Assembly (NCBI GenBank): GCA_965242775.1
Contig: CBDETI010000022.1
Location: 496,001 to 560,000, forward strand
Direction of reading: 5' to 3'
Source: JAWPMT01 sp965242775
GTDB taxonomy: Bacteria; Bacteroidota; Bacteroidia; Cytophagales; Cyclobacteriaceae
Length of the DNA: 64,000 nt
The notes under the pieces were generated by a model. It did no database searches and was not told the DNA's origin. It saw only the letters and a list, made by a program, of their open reading frames with translations. How positions within the stretch are numbered: the first letter of the stretch is position 1; every line of letters begins with the position of its first letter. Position numbers and translations under genes: made by a program. This document shows, one piece after another, positions 17,389 through 26,992 of this stretch.

Positions 17389-18012
17389 ATGCTCAACATC
17401 GACATTTCCAAGTACAACGAACAGCTAAGACACCAAACACCTGATGAGATCATTGATTGGGCGTTGGCTTTGTCTGAAAAAAGAATAGTCACCACGAGTT
17501 TTGGGGTGTATTCGGCCATTTTACTTAGCACCTTCTCCAGGAGGGATCCGAACATTGACGTGATTTGGTGCGACACGGGGTACAATAACCATCAGACTTA
17601 TCAGCACGCCGAAAGGTTGATCAGAGAACTTAATCTCAACGTCCACATCTATACCCCTGCTCAAACGAGAGGGTTCATTGATGTAACACTTGGATTACCT
17701 ACTGTGGATGACCCCAAGCATGAGGCTTTCACCGAACTGGTAAAGCTTGAACCTTTTAGAAGAGCTTTGGCTACCCATCAACCGGAAGTGTGGTTTACCA
17801 ACATCAGGGTACGGCAGACCGAGTACAGGAACTCGAAAGATATTTTAAGCTATAGCAACGACGGCATCTTGAAGATCAGCCCTTTTTATTATTGGACAGA
17901 TGAAGACCTTGACGATTATCTGGAACAAAAGAATCTTCACAAAAACACGGACTATTTCGATCCGGTCAAGGCATTGCAATCGAGGGAGTGTGGCATTCAC
18001 TTAGTGGGATAA
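17389..18012 (+). CDS. cysH: Phosphoadenylyl-sulfate reductase
   Basis: 207 residues. The nucleotide-binding start TTSFGVYSAILLSTF (PP-loop type), the substrate motif VIWCDTGYNNHQTY, and the C-terminal catalytic SRECGIHL identify the PAPS/APS reductase family. Only two cysteines are present and the paired cysteines of [4Fe-4S] APS reductases are missing. A thioredoxin- or glutaredoxin-dependent PAPS reductase is therefore the best reading: PAPS to sulfite plus PAP. The sulfite reductase gene follows after 6 bp. ATP sulfurylase and APS kinase are not in the window. Confidence 0.92.
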   Translation: MLNIDISKYNEQLRHQTPDEIIDWALALSEKRIVTTSFGVYSAILLSTFSRRDPNIDVIWCDTGYNNHQTYQHAERLIRELNLNVHIYTPAQTRGFIDVTLGLPTVDDPKHEAFTELVKLEPFRRALATHQPEVWFTNIRVRQTEYRNSKDILSYSNDGILKISPFYYWTDEDLDDYLEQKNLHKNTDYFDPVKALQSRECGIHLVG

Positions 18013-18018
18013 TATGAA

Positions 18019-20124
18019 ATGAAAAGCTTCAGAACAGAACTGGAAGATCCAATTGTCGAAAAAGACATCATAGAGCTTGAGCGCAAGATCAGGCTCTTTC
18101 ATGAAGGAAAAATAGACGAGGAACGATTCAGATCGCTGCGACTCGCCCGAGGCGTTTATGGTCAACGCCAGCTGGGTGTACAAATGATCCGGATCAAGCT
18201 TCCTTATGGAAAGGTCACGAGCGAACAGTTGCTAAGGATTGCCGATGTTTCCGATGAGTTCTCCACGGGCCGTTTACACATTACTACCCGGCAAGACATC
18301 CAAATACACCATGTGAGCCTGGACCGAACGCCTGAGCTCTGGGCACAACTGGAGCAAGACGATATCACCTTAAGAGAGGCTTGCGGCAATACCGTACGAA
18401 ATGTTACCGCCAGTCCTACAGCAGGCGTAGATGTAGATGAACCTTTCGATGTGACGCCCTATGCGCACGCAGTATTTCAATTCTTTTTGAGAAATCCTGT
18501 TTGCCAGGAGATGGGCAGAAAGTTCAAGATTTCCTTTTCGGCCACAGAAAAAGATGATGCACTCAGCTTTATGCATGATCTCGGGTTTCTAGCGAAGACG
18601 CAAACCAATGGAGAAAAAACGGTTAGGGGCTTCAAAGTCATGCTAGCGGGTGGGTTGGGATCACAACCATCACATGCTGAAACATTGTATGAATTTCTTG
18701 AGGAACAATATCTTATCCCAGTCATCGAAAGCGTAGTGCGGGTATTTGACCGGTATGGCGAAAGAGAAAAGAGAAATAAAGCACGACTGAAGTTCCTTGT
18801 AAAGGAAATAGGCCTGGAAGCTTTCATTGGCCTTATCGAGGAGCAAAAAAGAGCGCTTCCGCAGCAAACACTGGCCATTGACACGGCAGGTTTTGAAACA
18901 GCACTACCTCCTGACCTGGAAGTGCCTCAGGTTAACTTGGAAAACGGAGAAGAATTTGAGGCTTGGAAGCATACAAATGTGATTCGGCAGAAGCAGCCTG
19001 GCCTGGTGGCGGTTGGAATCAAGGTACATCTCGGCGATTTCTACACTGACAAGGCAAGGAAACTAGCCCATTTGATCAAAACTTTTGCGGCCAATGAACT
19101 GAGGTTTACATTGAGGCAAGACATTTTGATTCGTCATGTCAGAGAAGAACTGCTGCCTTTCTTTTATCAGGAATTAAAGGCCTTGGGCTTTGCGGAATCC
19201 GGTTATGATACCATCGCAGACATTACGGCCTGTCCAGGAACAGATACGTGCAACCTCGGCATTGCCAGTAGTACAGGCATCGCGGCAGAATTGCAAAAGG
19301 TAATTAACACGGAATATCCGCAATTTGCTACAAACAAGGAGCTTACAATCAAGATCAGCGGATGCATGAACGCCTGTGGTCAGCACAGTATGGCGCACAT
19401 CGGTTTTCAGGGTATGTCCATCAAATCAGGAGTCAGATTGGCACCTGGTCTGCAAGTGTTACTGGGAGGCGGTGTGTTGGGCAATGGCCAAGGACGGTTT
19501 GCTGACAAGGTTATTAAAGTACCAAGCAAAAGAGGGCCAGAAGCGTTGCGTGTGCTGCTTGATGATTTTGGCCAACATCAACAGATTGATGAATCCTTTC
19601 TCAACTACTATGACAGGCAAGGAAAAAATTATTTCTACGAACTACTAAAACACCTGGCTCAGACCGACAATCTGGTCGATGGCGATTTTGTCGATTGGGG
19701 GCATCAAGCTGATTATGTCAAGGCAATTGGAGTGGGCGAATGCGCAGGTGTGGTCATTGATTTGGTAGCTACCCTTCTTTTTGAAAGTGAGGAAAAACTC
19801 GAAAACGCCAACGAAGCATTGAAACAGGAAAAGTGGGCCGATGCCATTTACCATGCCTACACGGCGTTGATCAACACGGCGAAAGCGCAGTTGGTTGCCG
19901 ATCAGATGCGAACTAATTCACAAGCGAGTATCATCAAGGGATTTGATGAAAAGTACGTTGCCACCGGTGAGATTTCTCTTCAATCAGGAACATTTGCCAA
20001 CTTGGTAAATCAAATGAATGAGCAGGCACCCTCAGAAGAATTCGCTACGCAGTATTTGCAAGATGCCCGGTCATTTTATCACCTGATTGATCAGGTACGA
20101 GCCAAATCACTGGTCCATGCCTAG
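18019..20124 (+). CDS. Sulfite reductase (siroheme, 4Fe-4S) with C-terminal HEPN-like domain
   Basis: 701 residues. Two ferredoxin-like half domains and two siroheme/4Fe-4S domains occupy about 1-550. The half domains carry STGRLHITTRQDIQIHH near 80 and RFTLRQDILIRHV near 360. The cluster ligands are C405, C411, C449 and C453 (C-X5-C and C-X3-C). It reduces sulfite to sulfide using six electrons; nitrite reductase is an alternative by homology, but the cysH and siroheme neighbours favour sulfite. Residues from about 570 onward form an all-helical HEPN-like region (ANEALKQEKWADAIYHAYTA). Its role is unknown; a substrate- or partner-binding function is possible. The gene overlaps the SUMT gene by 8 bp. 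Confidence 0.88.
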   Translation: MKSFRTELEDPIVEKDIIELERKIRLFHEGKIDEERFRSLRLARGVYGQRQLGVQMIRIKLPYGKVTSEQLLRIADVSDEFSTGRLHITTRQDIQIHHVSLDRTPELWAQLEQDDITLREACGNTVRNVTASPTAGVDVDEPFDVTPYAHAVFQFFLRNPVCQEMGRKFKISFSATEKDDALSFMHDLGFLAKTQTNGEKTVRGFKVMLAGGLGSQPSHAETLYEFLEEQYLIPVIESVVRVFDRYGEREKRNKARLKFLVKEIGLEAFIGLIEEQKRALPQQTLAIDTAGFETALPPDLEVPQVNLENGEEFEAWKHTNVIRQKQPGLVAVGIKVHLGDFYTDKARKLAHLIKTFAANELRFTLRQDILIRHVREELLPFFYQELKALGFAESGYDTIADITACPGTDTCNLGIASSTGIAAELQKVINTEYPQFATNKELTIKISGCMNACGQHSMAHIGFQGMSIKSGVRLAPGLQVLLGGGVLGNGQGRFADKVIKVPSKRGPEALRVLLDDFGQHQQIDESFLNYYDRQGKNYFYELLKHLAQTDNLVDGDFVDWGHQADYVKAIGVGECAGVVIDLVATLLFESEEKLENANEALKQEKWADAIYHAYTALINTAKAQLVADQMRTNSQASIIKGFDEKYVATGEISLQSGTFANLVNQMNEQAPSEEFATQYLQDARSFYHLIDQVRAKSLVHA

Positions 20125-20878
20125 TCCGAGACTCACATTGGTGGGAGCCGGGCCCGGTGATCCTGAATTGATCACCATAAAGGGCATACGGGCATTAGAA
20201 CAAGCCGATGTAGTGCTCTACGACGCGCTGATCTCAACGGAATTGCTCGCACATGCTCCAGCAGCGCATAAGATCTTTGTTGGAAAGAGAAGGGGACTGA
20301 GGGCCTATAGCCAGGAGGAAATCAATGAGCTCATCGTCCAGCAGGCGTTGACTTATGGCCATGTGGTACGCCTGAAAGGTGGTGATTCCTTTGTTTTCGG
20401 CCGTGGAGCAGAAGAAGTAGCTTATGCCAGCAATTTTGGCGTCCGAACCGCTGTTATCCCGGGGATCACCTCTTCGCTGGCTGTTCCGGCCAATGCTGGA
20501 ATTGCGGTGACCCAACGGCACATTTCACAAAGTGTCTGGGTCCTTACGGGTACTACCTCCCAAAAAACATTAAGCGAAGACATTGCCTTGGCCGCTCAAA
20601 GCTCGGCCACTTTGGTGATCCTGATGGGCATGAGCAAAATGCCACAGATCGTAGATATTTTCTTACGTCTAGGCAAGCAAAATGTACCTGTCGCGATCGT
20701 ACAAAACGGAACCCTTCCAAATGAGAAGAAAGCTGTGGGGACGATGACAGACATATTGGGTTTGATCGAGCAAAAAAAGCTTGACAACCCGGCTGTCATT
20801 GTCATTGGCGAGGTAGTTAAACATGCACAAAAGCTTAGATCCGTTTTCGAGGAATACGACAGCTTACAAATTGCCTGA
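20117..20878 (+). CDS. cobA: Uroporphyrinogen-III C-methyltransferase (SUMT)
   Basis: 253 residues from the ATG at 20117, inside the end of the reductase gene. The motifs VGAGPGDPELITIKG at the N-terminus, RLKGGDSFVFGRGAEE (SAM-binding) and the VIPGITSSLAVPANAGI stretch are diagnostic. It methylates uroporphyrinogen III twice, using S-adenosylmethionine, to give precorrin-2. That feeds siroheme synthesis for the adjacent sulfite reductase. The next gene starts at the final base of this stop codon. Confidence 0.95.
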   Translation: MPSPRLTLVGAGPGDPELITIKGIRALEQADVVLYDALISTELLAHAPAAHKIFVGKRRGLRAYSQEEINELIVQQALTYGHVVRLKGGDSFVFGRGAEEVAYASNFGVRTAVIPGITSSLAVPANAGIAVTQRHISQSVWVLTGTTSQKTLSEDIALAAQSSATLVILMGMSKMPQIVDIFLRLGKQNVPVAIVQNGTLPNEKKAVGTMTDILGLIEQKKLDNPAVIVIGEVVKHAQKLRSVFEEYDSLQIA

Positions 20879-21453
20879 TGGACCGTAATAATCTCTATCC
20901 GGTTTTCTTAAAGCTTAGTAACCTGCATGTTCTTATTGTCGGTGGCGGCTTTGTAGCTGAGGAAAAACTAGGTTTCCTTCTGAAATCCAGTCCCGATGCC
21001 CAAATCACTATGATTGCCCCTATGTTTCGTCAGGGTACTCGTTCGCTGGCCATGAAAGGCAGGGTGACAATGATCGAACGACCTTTCTCCGAAACAGATT
21101 TAGAAGGTCACCAACTAGTGATAGCGACCACCGACGACCCCACAATTAATCAGGTAGTTTATGATCTGTGCCGCACCAAAAACATTCTGGTCAATGTTGC
21201 CGATAATCCGCCACTCTGCGACTTCTACATGGGCGGCATTGTAACCAAAGGAAATGTAAAGATCGCCATTTCAACCAATGGTCAGTCTCCCACCACCGCC
21301 AAGCGCTTGCGACAGTTTTTTGAAGAGGTCATACCGGAAGACATCAACGAGCTAGTCTCCAATTTGAACCATTATCGAAAGACCCTTCGTGGAAGTTTCG
21401 AGCAAAAAGTGGAACAGCTTAACGAACTCACCAAATCCCTGGTAGGAAAGTAG
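20878..21453 (+). CDS. Precorrin-2 dehydrogenase / sirohydrochlorin ferrochelatase-like
   Basis: 191 residues. The NAD-binding GGGFVAEEKLGFLLKS motif and the central NVADNPPLCDFYMGGIV are typical of the CysG N-terminal/Met8p module. It oxidises precorrin-2 to sirohydrochlorin; some members also insert Fe2+, and no separate ferrochelatase is present in this block. It lacks the methyltransferase half of E. coli CysG, which is here a separate gene. It overlaps the preceding gene by 1 bp (TGATG) and is the last gene of the sulfite/siroheme operon. Confidence 0.9.
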   Translation: MDRNNLYPVFLKLSNLHVLIVGGGFVAEEKLGFLLKSSPDAQITMIAPMFRQGTRSLAMKGRVTMIERPFSETDLEGHQLVIATTDDPTINQVVYDLCRTKNILVNVADNPPLCDFYMGGIVTKGNVKIAISTNGQSPTTAKRLRQFFEEVIPEDINELVSNLNHYRKTLRGSFEQKVEQLNELTKSLVGK

Positions 21454-21533
21454 GTTCAACTCGTAACATCGTTGATGATCCCTATTACCAAATTGGGACC
21501 AGATCTTCCGCTTGCAATTCTTAAATTTATCGC

Positions 21534-22163
21534 ATGATTACGGTAGAAAACTTCCAACTTTTTCTGGCACTGTCCTGGGTATTAATTGTCACCCCTGGTC
21601 CGGATCTTATATTCGTATTGACAAAAGGTATCGGTGGGGGCAAAAAAGTAGGACTCGTCTCCGCCGCAGGGGTAGCCTCCGGAATATTGATCCATACACT
21701 ATTTGCTGCGCTAGGTCTTTCGGCTATTCTTCAAGCCTCGTCGGTGGCCTTCACATTGGTCAAAGTCGTAGGCGCTGGCTACCTGATTTATCTCGGTGTG
21801 AGCGGCTTGATCAAAAGGAACCAGTTTTTGATTCAAGGGCAGGCTCCAATTTCATCCAAAAAAACATTTTGGCAAGGGTTTTTATCAAACACACTGAATC
21901 CGAAAGTAGCCCTGTTTTTTCTAGCATTTCTTCCTCAGTTTGTAGATACAACCTCAGGTCACGGCGCTTTTACAGGTTTTTTGATACTGGGCCTGGTTTT
22001 TGGGGTCTGCACCCTCAGCTTCCTGATGCTGCTTGGATATTTCTCCGGGCTTGTCGGTAGGCTATTAAACAAAAACCCCCGTGCCGCCACCTGGTTGGGT
22101 AGCGTTTCGAGCATCGTCATGATCCTCCTAGGAATCCGACTTCTTTCTACAAAAAAGGCATAG
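21534..22163 (+). CDS. LysE family amino-acid exporter
   Basis: 209 residues with about six membrane helices. The N-terminal VTPGPDLIFVLTKGIGGGKK and the central GFLSNTLNPKVALFFLAFLP (partly quoted) are the family signatures. Exporters of this family remove amino acids such as lysine, homoserine or threonine; the substrate cannot be read here. It may follow the siroheme genes on the same strand, but an 80-bp gap makes cotranscription uncertain. Confidence 0.92.
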   Translation: MITVENFQLFLALSWVLIVTPGPDLIFVLTKGIGGGKKVGLVSAAGVASGILIHTLFAALGLSAILQASSVAFTLVKVVGAGYLIYLGVSGLIKRNQFLIQGQAPISSKKTFWQGFLSNTLNPKVALFFLAFLPQFVDTTSGHGAFTGFLILGLVFGVCTLSFLMLLGYFSGLVGRLLNKNPRAATWLGSVSSIVMILLGIRLLSTKKA

Positions 22164-22226
22164 ACCAACGTACTTTTCGCGCAGTACAATCCTGCTCGCG
22201 GCTAAAGGTAGAAAGTGCTATATTTC

Positions 22227-23351
22227 ATGGCACTTCTCAATGCCATGCTACTTATAGTCGCTGCCGTACAAGGCTTTATACTCGGAGCCATATTGTTCTT
22301 TAACAAACGGGGCTTACCAAGAGCCAATAGAACATTGGCGGCCTTACTGACTGTGTTTTCACTTATTCTCATTGAAGAGGGGCTCGAAGCTACCGGCTGG
22401 CAGCTCCGCTATCCACGCATAAAAGGTGTCGGCTTTTTGCTCGATTTGATGCTCGGAGCTCTAACATTACTGTACGCCGAGATTATTAGGCGTCTGGGAA
22501 AAGTGGAACCACCTACTTTTTGGTATCATCTGGCACTTCCTCTAGCTGTCAATCTCATCTATATTCCTTACCATTTTTCGGTGGATTGGGATATGCATTT
22601 AATCAACAGTGCTCAGCTTTCCTCGTTGTATACAACCACCATCATTACAAAGCTGGTTTATCAATTCATTTACCAGGTTCTCTCCATAAGGCTTTTGACA
22701 ATTTTCATTCGTCATAACCGAAACACCAAAGCAAGAAGCTTTAGGTGGATCGCCAAATGGTTACGGAATATGCTCATCGGGGCGCTAATTCTGATCCCGG
22801 TTATCCTGGCAATGGACTTAACAGGTCTGGCAGCACCCTTCGATTCTGATTTTCTCACCAGTATTATCATGCTGGTCTCTATCTATTCCGTGGGCTATGC
22901 TGCGTTGGTCAACCCATTGGTATACCCGCGAGGGGTTGAAAATTTAAAAGGTCCTGGAGCGGAAAAAGCAAAGTATCAATCCTCCTCGCTTACTGAAGTA
23001 AACAAACGGAATTTCGCCAACGAGCTGCAAGAAAGCATGGTTCGTGAAAAGCTGTATTTAAACCCTGACTTGAGTTTTGATGACCTGGCCAATCATTTGA
23101 ATATTCCCGGACATCACCTTTCGCAGATACTCAATGAGGTTCTCCGCCAAAACTTTTACGATTTTGTAAATGCCTATCGGGTAGAAGCCGTCAAGTCAAG
23201 AATGGAGCAAAACGTACACGCCAGCAATACGCTGCTCTCCATAGGATTGTCGGTAGGTTTCAATAGCAAGGCCACTTTTAATAGGGCCTTCAAGAAGGAA
23301 ACCGGCCAGACACCCAAAGCTTTTGCAAAAACTATCAGTCGACAGGCCTAG
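22227..23351 (+). CDS. AraC family regulator with membrane-spanning N-terminus
   Basis: 374 residues from the ATG at 22227 (a GTG four codons upstream is possible). Seven hydrophobic segments fill about 1-235, followed by a linker and an AraC-type double helix-turn-helix at about 265-372. The HTH contains LSFDDLANHLNIPGHHLSQIL and a second helix pair in SIGLSVGFNSKATFNRAFKKETGQTPK (partly quoted). Membrane-anchored AraC regulators of this build are common in Bacteroidota and are thought to sense envelope signals. It has the same architecture as the N-terminal third of the fusion protein at 58974. Targets unknown. Confidence 0.88.
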   Translation: MALLNAMLLIVAAVQGFILGAILFFNKRGLPRANRTLAALLTVFSLILIEEGLEATGWQLRYPRIKGVGFLLDLMLGALTLLYAEIIRRLGKVEPPTFWYHLALPLAVNLIYIPYHFSVDWDMHLINSAQLSSLYTTTIITKLVYQFIYQVLSIRLLTIFIRHNRNTKARSFRWIAKWLRNMLIGALILIPVILAMDLTGLAAPFDSDFLTSIIMLVSIYSVGYAALVNPLVYPRGVENLKGPGAEKAKYQSSSLTEVNKRNFANELQESMVREKLYLNPDLSFDDLANHLNIPGHHLSQILNEVLRQNFYDFVNAYRVEAVKSRMEQNVHASNTLLSIGLSVGFNSKATFNRAFKKETGQTPKAFAKTISRQA

Positions 23352-23435
23352 AATTCCGACCGAAAAGGTATCACGCGCTTGCGCGAGGCGACTTCTTGCG
23401 AACCAATGCGCTGATTTGATTCAAAGTAAAAGGAT

Positions 23436-24308
23436 ATGAGACTATCAAATCGTACACGTTCGGCGATGCTGATCTTATTGTGGTTACCGCTGATGTATTT
23501 AATGAGCTGCTCAAGTGATGATGAAGTGAACGTTATTTCTGGTGAAGGTGTATTCACCACCCAATCCGGCGATGCTACGATTGAGGGAGAGTTATTTCTT
23601 CCGGAAGGTGAAGGGCCCTTTCCTTTAATGATCATCGTGGCTGGATCAGCCAACGAGCCACGACAGGTTTTCGAAGAGTTTGCCACCATCCTAAATGCTA
23701 ATGGATATGCATTATACATTTTCGACAAACGAGGCATTGGTGGTTCCACGGGAACCTACCCGGCTTTCAACCTGGAAGACCCAACGGAATTTTTGGAAGC
23801 CAGAGCTACTGATGTACTTGGTGTTTTGGCACTCCTCAGGCAGCATACGGCGATTGATGCCAATCGCATGGGTCTTCACGGCTCCAGCCAGGGGGCTTGG
23901 GTCAATTCACTGGTTTACCAAGAAGATGACGCGCTGAGTTACATGGTCATGGCAAGCGGGGGCGTCGCTTCCACAGGTATTGAGGGCTTCTATTGCTCTC
24001 TGACGGATGACCCATCACTGAGCATTGATGAGGCGTTGAACAGGTTAGCTGATTACACCGGCCCCTCGGGCTTTGACCCACTGCCCATCATCAAATCTAT
24101 TGACATTCCGGTACTTTGGTTATATGGCAACGAGGACCGAAGCCACCCCGCGAGATATGATGTTTCAGTACTGGAAAACCTGGACAAACCAAACTTTACC
24201 GTAAAAGTTTTTCCCGAGACCAACCATATGCTCCTTGAGATCGAATCGCAGCAGCCTCCAACAGATTTGTACTCGTTTTTAGGTTCCTGGCTTCTGAGCA
24301 ACAACTGA
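23436..24308 (+). CDS. Alpha/beta hydrolase lipoprotein
   Basis: 290 residues with a lipoprotein-type leader (LMYLMSCSSDDE). The alpha/beta-hydrolase core is clear: PLMIIVAGSAN (oxyanion region), LYIFDKRGIGGSTG, GLHGSSQGAWV (nucleophile elbow G-S-S-Q-G), an acid region around LWLYGNEDRSHP, and NHMLLEIE with the catalytic His. It is likely a surface or periplasmic esterase or peptidase of unknown substrate. An AAAGGA ribosome site precedes the ATG. It is convergent with the outer-membrane receptor gene. Confidence 0.88.
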   Translation: MRLSNRTRSAMLILLWLPLMYLMSCSSDDEVNVISGEGVFTTQSGDATIEGELFLPEGEGPFPLMIIVAGSANEPRQVFEEFATILNANGYALYIFDKRGIGGSTGTYPAFNLEDPTEFLEARATDVLGVLALLRQHTAIDANRMGLHGSSQGAWVNSLVYQEDDALSYMVMASGGVASTGIEGFYCSLTDDPSLSIDEALNRLADYTGPSGFDPLPIIKSIDIPVLWLYGNEDRSHPARYDVSVLENLDKPNFTVKVFPETNHMLLEIESQQPPTDLYSFLGSWLLSNN

Positions 24309-24333
24309 TGGAGTCAACTCCTGACAGGTCAGT

Positions 24334-26829
24334 TCAAAAACCATTGTTGTCGTCACCTCCACTTAATTGATCATCGTTTTTGATCTTACTACGACGCTGA
24401 CGTTGGCGAAAATCGAGTTTTCCGAATTTGTAACTAAAGGTCAATCCCACCGACCTAAATGGCACTGAGAACTCGCTTTCCTGCCGAAAAGTCGGCCCAT
24501 CCAGTTCGCTTACAAAGTCTTTGTTTTCGGCAAAAGGTTCTATGACCCGGATACCCAGGCTCCCCTTATCATTCCACATGCTCTTTTTGGCCCCTATCCC
24601 AAAAATTGAAAAGGACGGATTAAAACCCTGGAGGGTCTGGCGCCTGCCTCGTAAAAAGCCAAAGGCATCCACAACCCAGCCATTGCCCAACTTAAGATTT
24701 GAATTCAGATTTCCCGAAGCCAGTATTGCATTTCGGGACAATTCCTGGCCATTGACAGTGCCGGTGGCATTGTATTGAAAGAGATCGATTCCACCTCGGA
24801 TCGTCCAAACCTCAAAAAGCGTAGTGCTCGTGAAAAGGTTGATGCCAGTATTGGTCCTAGCGCCAATATTCCTGAAAGTAGTCACGGAGATTGCCTCTTC
24901 CCTTTGGGTGTCCACAAAACTTTCAATCACATCCGTAGTGTAGCGCACGTAAAAAGACGAAAAGATAGAGATCTTACCCAGACTGAAGTTGTAACCAAAC
25001 TCGTAGTTGTCTGTCAACTCAGGATCCAGTTGCGGGTTGCCTTCTGAGAGAATTTGCTGATTATCCTGGTTTTGAAAGGGATTGATAAAGCGTAAGCCTG
25101 GCCGCTGGATCCTTCGATTGTAGCTCAGTTTCAAACTACTAATTCCCTTCAGCTTGTAGCTCAGCGTGGCGCTAGGAAGCCAGTTATTATATTGATTAGA
25201 AAAATCCGTAGCCTGATCCTGGAAGGTGCCGGCGATTTCCGTGTATTCGTATCGAACGCCGGAAATAAGTGAAAGCTTCTCTGTCAGCTGGCTAGTAAAA
25301 GAAAGGTAACCAGCTAAAACATCCTGATCATAATTAAAAATATCACTACGGCTTGGGTCACGGGAAATTTCACCGGTTTCCGGATCAAACTGGTTGTAAT
25401 AAAAATCACTGGTCACGTGCCTTATGATGGCCTTGGCTCCAGTTTCCAGCTTCACTTTCGAGTTGAGCTGATCGGTAAAGTCTGCCTGCAGGGTGTTTTC
25501 GCGGTTGTCTCCGTCATTTACATTTAGGTCATCCCGTAGCAGCTCAGCATCAACTTCACCCAAACTCCGTTGGGTGATCGCCGACTCACTGTTCTGAATA
25601 TTGCCATCCAGCTTATAAGAGAAAGAGAGTTCCCGCTCCTTTTTCTCAGGAAATTTAATAATGTAGTCGAGGCTCCATTCGAAACCACTGAACAATCGAC
25701 TATTATCTGTTCCTCTCTCGAAATTGCTGGCGCCGTTGGTCGGATCAGATAAGGTGTTCAAGTAGGTGCCATCGGCAGACCTTGAAAAACCCCTCACCCG
25801 AAAGGAAGAAGTCAGACTGTGGTAGGCATTGAAGTCGTAAAAAGCTCCTGCTGTGCTAAAAAAGCCTAGTCTGTCATTTCTGTTGATGCCGGTCTCCAGC
25901 AGGCTCCTGGTGCCCGTTTCCAGATTGTCTTCCCGAAGAAAATAGTAGTTTGAGTTCCGAGGCCATGAATAGTAACTACTACCATTGACATTGAATCCAA
26001 ATCTTCCTTTGCCTGCGGTAATTCCAATGCTCCCCCGGTTGCTTCGGACACCTGGAGAAAGTGAGATATTCCCAGCGAAACCTTGTGGCGCCTTGCGCTT
26101 GGTTATAATGTTGATAATGCCTGCCGTGCCTTCACCGTCGTACTTCGCGGAGGGTGAGGTGATGACTTCCACCGCCTTGATCTGATCGGCAGGAATGGAT
26201 TGAAGCGCATCGCCGGGGCTACTAGCTAGAATGCTCGAAGGTTTGCCATTAATAAGCAGTTGAATATTTTGACTCCCCCGAAGGGATACGTTTCCTTCCA
26301 GGTCCACACTAAGCAAAGGAGTTCGGCGTAAAACATCGGTGGCATCTCCCCCTAAATTCGCTACATCCTGCTCAGAATTGTAAACAATTTTGTCGACTCG
26401 GTTTTCTATCAGTTCCCTGTCGCCTGAAACTACTACTTCGTCCAAGTTGGTGAGTGTAGACTGGAATTTCACCTCTCCCAATTGCGCGTCAGGTTTTTTA
26501 GGAGTCATCTCAACGGCGACTTCTTTGCGCTCGTATCCAACAAAAGAAAATTGTACCATGTAGTTGCCCGCAGGAATATCGGTAAGCTTAAACTGGCCCG
26601 ATTCGTCCGTCAACCCGCCATTTACCGTCTTCTGGGTCCTTGGATTTTGAATTGCAACGGTAGCAAATTCAATGGGCTCTCCACTCTCCGCATCAAGTAA
26701 TTGTCCGGTAACCTTACCCTTAATTTGTGGGCCTTGTGCAGCGCCCCTTCTCCCGCCTTGGGGTCGTTGAGCCATCAGGAACTCACCAGACAGGAAAGCC
26801 AATAAAAGAATAAAGATTCTAAGTCGCAT
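24334..26829 (-). CDS. TonB-dependent-receptor-like outer-membrane barrel protein
   Basis: 831 residues. A signal peptide (about 1-20) leads into a Gly/Arg-rich stretch. A carboxypeptidase-regulatory-like domain follows at about 36-125 (VTGQLLDAESGEPIEFATVA), then a plug domain around 130-235 (DVLRRTPLLSVDLEGNVSLRG, AVEVITSPSAKYDGEGTAGI). A beta-barrel of the Bacteroidota OMP type fills the rest. The barrel ends with the charged tail FRQRQRRSKIKNDDQ rather than an aromatic residue. Ligand unknown. It is divergent from a MarR gene, and the operators between them may control both. Confidence 0.9.
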   Translation of the reverse strand: MRLRIFILLLAFLSGEFLMAQRPQGGRRGAAQGPQIKGKVTGQLLDAESGEPIEFATVAIQNPRTQKTVNGGLTDESGQFKLTDIPAGNYMVQFSFVGYERKEVAVEMTPKKPDAQLGEVKFQSTLTNLDEVVVSGDRELIENRVDKIVYNSEQDVANLGGDATDVLRRTPLLSVDLEGNVSLRGSQNIQLLINGKPSSILASSPGDALQSIPADQIKAVEVITSPSAKYDGEGTAGIINIITKRKAPQGFAGNISLSPGVRSNRGSIGITAGKGRFGFNVNGSSYYSWPRNSNYYFLREDNLETGTRSLLETGINRNDRLGFFSTAGAFYDFNAYHSLTSSFRVRGFSRSADGTYLNTLSDPTNGASNFERGTDNSRLFSGFEWSLDYIIKFPEKKERELSFSYKLDGNIQNSESAITQRSLGEVDAELLRDDLNVNDGDNRENTLQADFTDQLNSKVKLETGAKAIIRHVTSDFYYNQFDPETGEISRDPSRSDIFNYDQDVLAGYLSFTSQLTEKLSLISGVRYEYTEIAGTFQDQATDFSNQYNNWLPSATLSYKLKGISSLKLSYNRRIQRPGLRFINPFQNQDNQQILSEGNPQLDPELTDNYEFGYNFSLGKISIFSSFYVRYTTDVIESFVDTQREEAISVTTFRNIGARTNTGINLFTSTTLFEVWTIRGGIDLFQYNATGTVNGQELSRNAILASGNLNSNLKLGNGWVVDAFGFLRGRRQTLQGFNPSFSIFGIGAKKSMWNDKGSLGIRVIEPFAENKDFVSELDGPTFRQESEFSVPFRSVGLTFSYKFGKLDFRQRQRRSKIKNDDQLSGGDDNNGF

Positions 26830-26908
26830 GGATGTTAGGTAGTATCAAACGAAAACAACCGCATAAGTATGCTTTTGGTTTTTCAACGATGCAGATAGGA
26901 TACTTTTT

Positions 26909-26923
26909 TTGACGAACGGTCAA
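26909..26923 (+). promoter_or_regulatory. Short inverted repeat TTGAC-N5-GTCAA
   Basis: Perfect 5-bp arms around GAACG, 80 bp upstream of the receptor start and 70 bp upstream of the MarR start. It could be a regulator site for either promoter. The arms are short enough to occur by chance. Confidence 0.25.
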
Positions 26924-26940
26924 TCATTTTTAGTCAAAAG

Positions 26941-26989
26941 TACTTAACTAGTTAAGCATTTAATTTATTTTTACTTCACTAGTTAAGTA
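26941..26989 (+). promoter_or_regulatory. Two palindromic operators in the MarR promoter
   Basis: CTTAACTAGTTAAG (26943-26956) is a perfect 14-bp palindrome. TACTTCACTAGTTAAGTA (26972-26989) is an 18-bp palindrome with one mismatched pair. Their centres are 31 bp apart, about three helical turns, and TATTTTTA (26966-26973), a possible -7 box, lies between them. The second ends 3 bp before the MarR ATG. MarR proteins bind such palindromes, so autoregulation is likely. Confidence 0.65.
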
Positions 26990-26992
26990 TAT

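Noticed and set aside
19729..20124. HEPN toxin of a HEPN/MNT pair
   Set aside because: The HEPN-like part is in frame with the reductase, lacks a clear catalytic R-x-H motif, and has no nucleotidyltransferase partner.
24317..24332. Inverted repeat CTGACAGGTCAG between convergent genes as a terminator
   Set aside because: The spacer is only 2 bases, too short for a hairpin loop, and no T-run follows.
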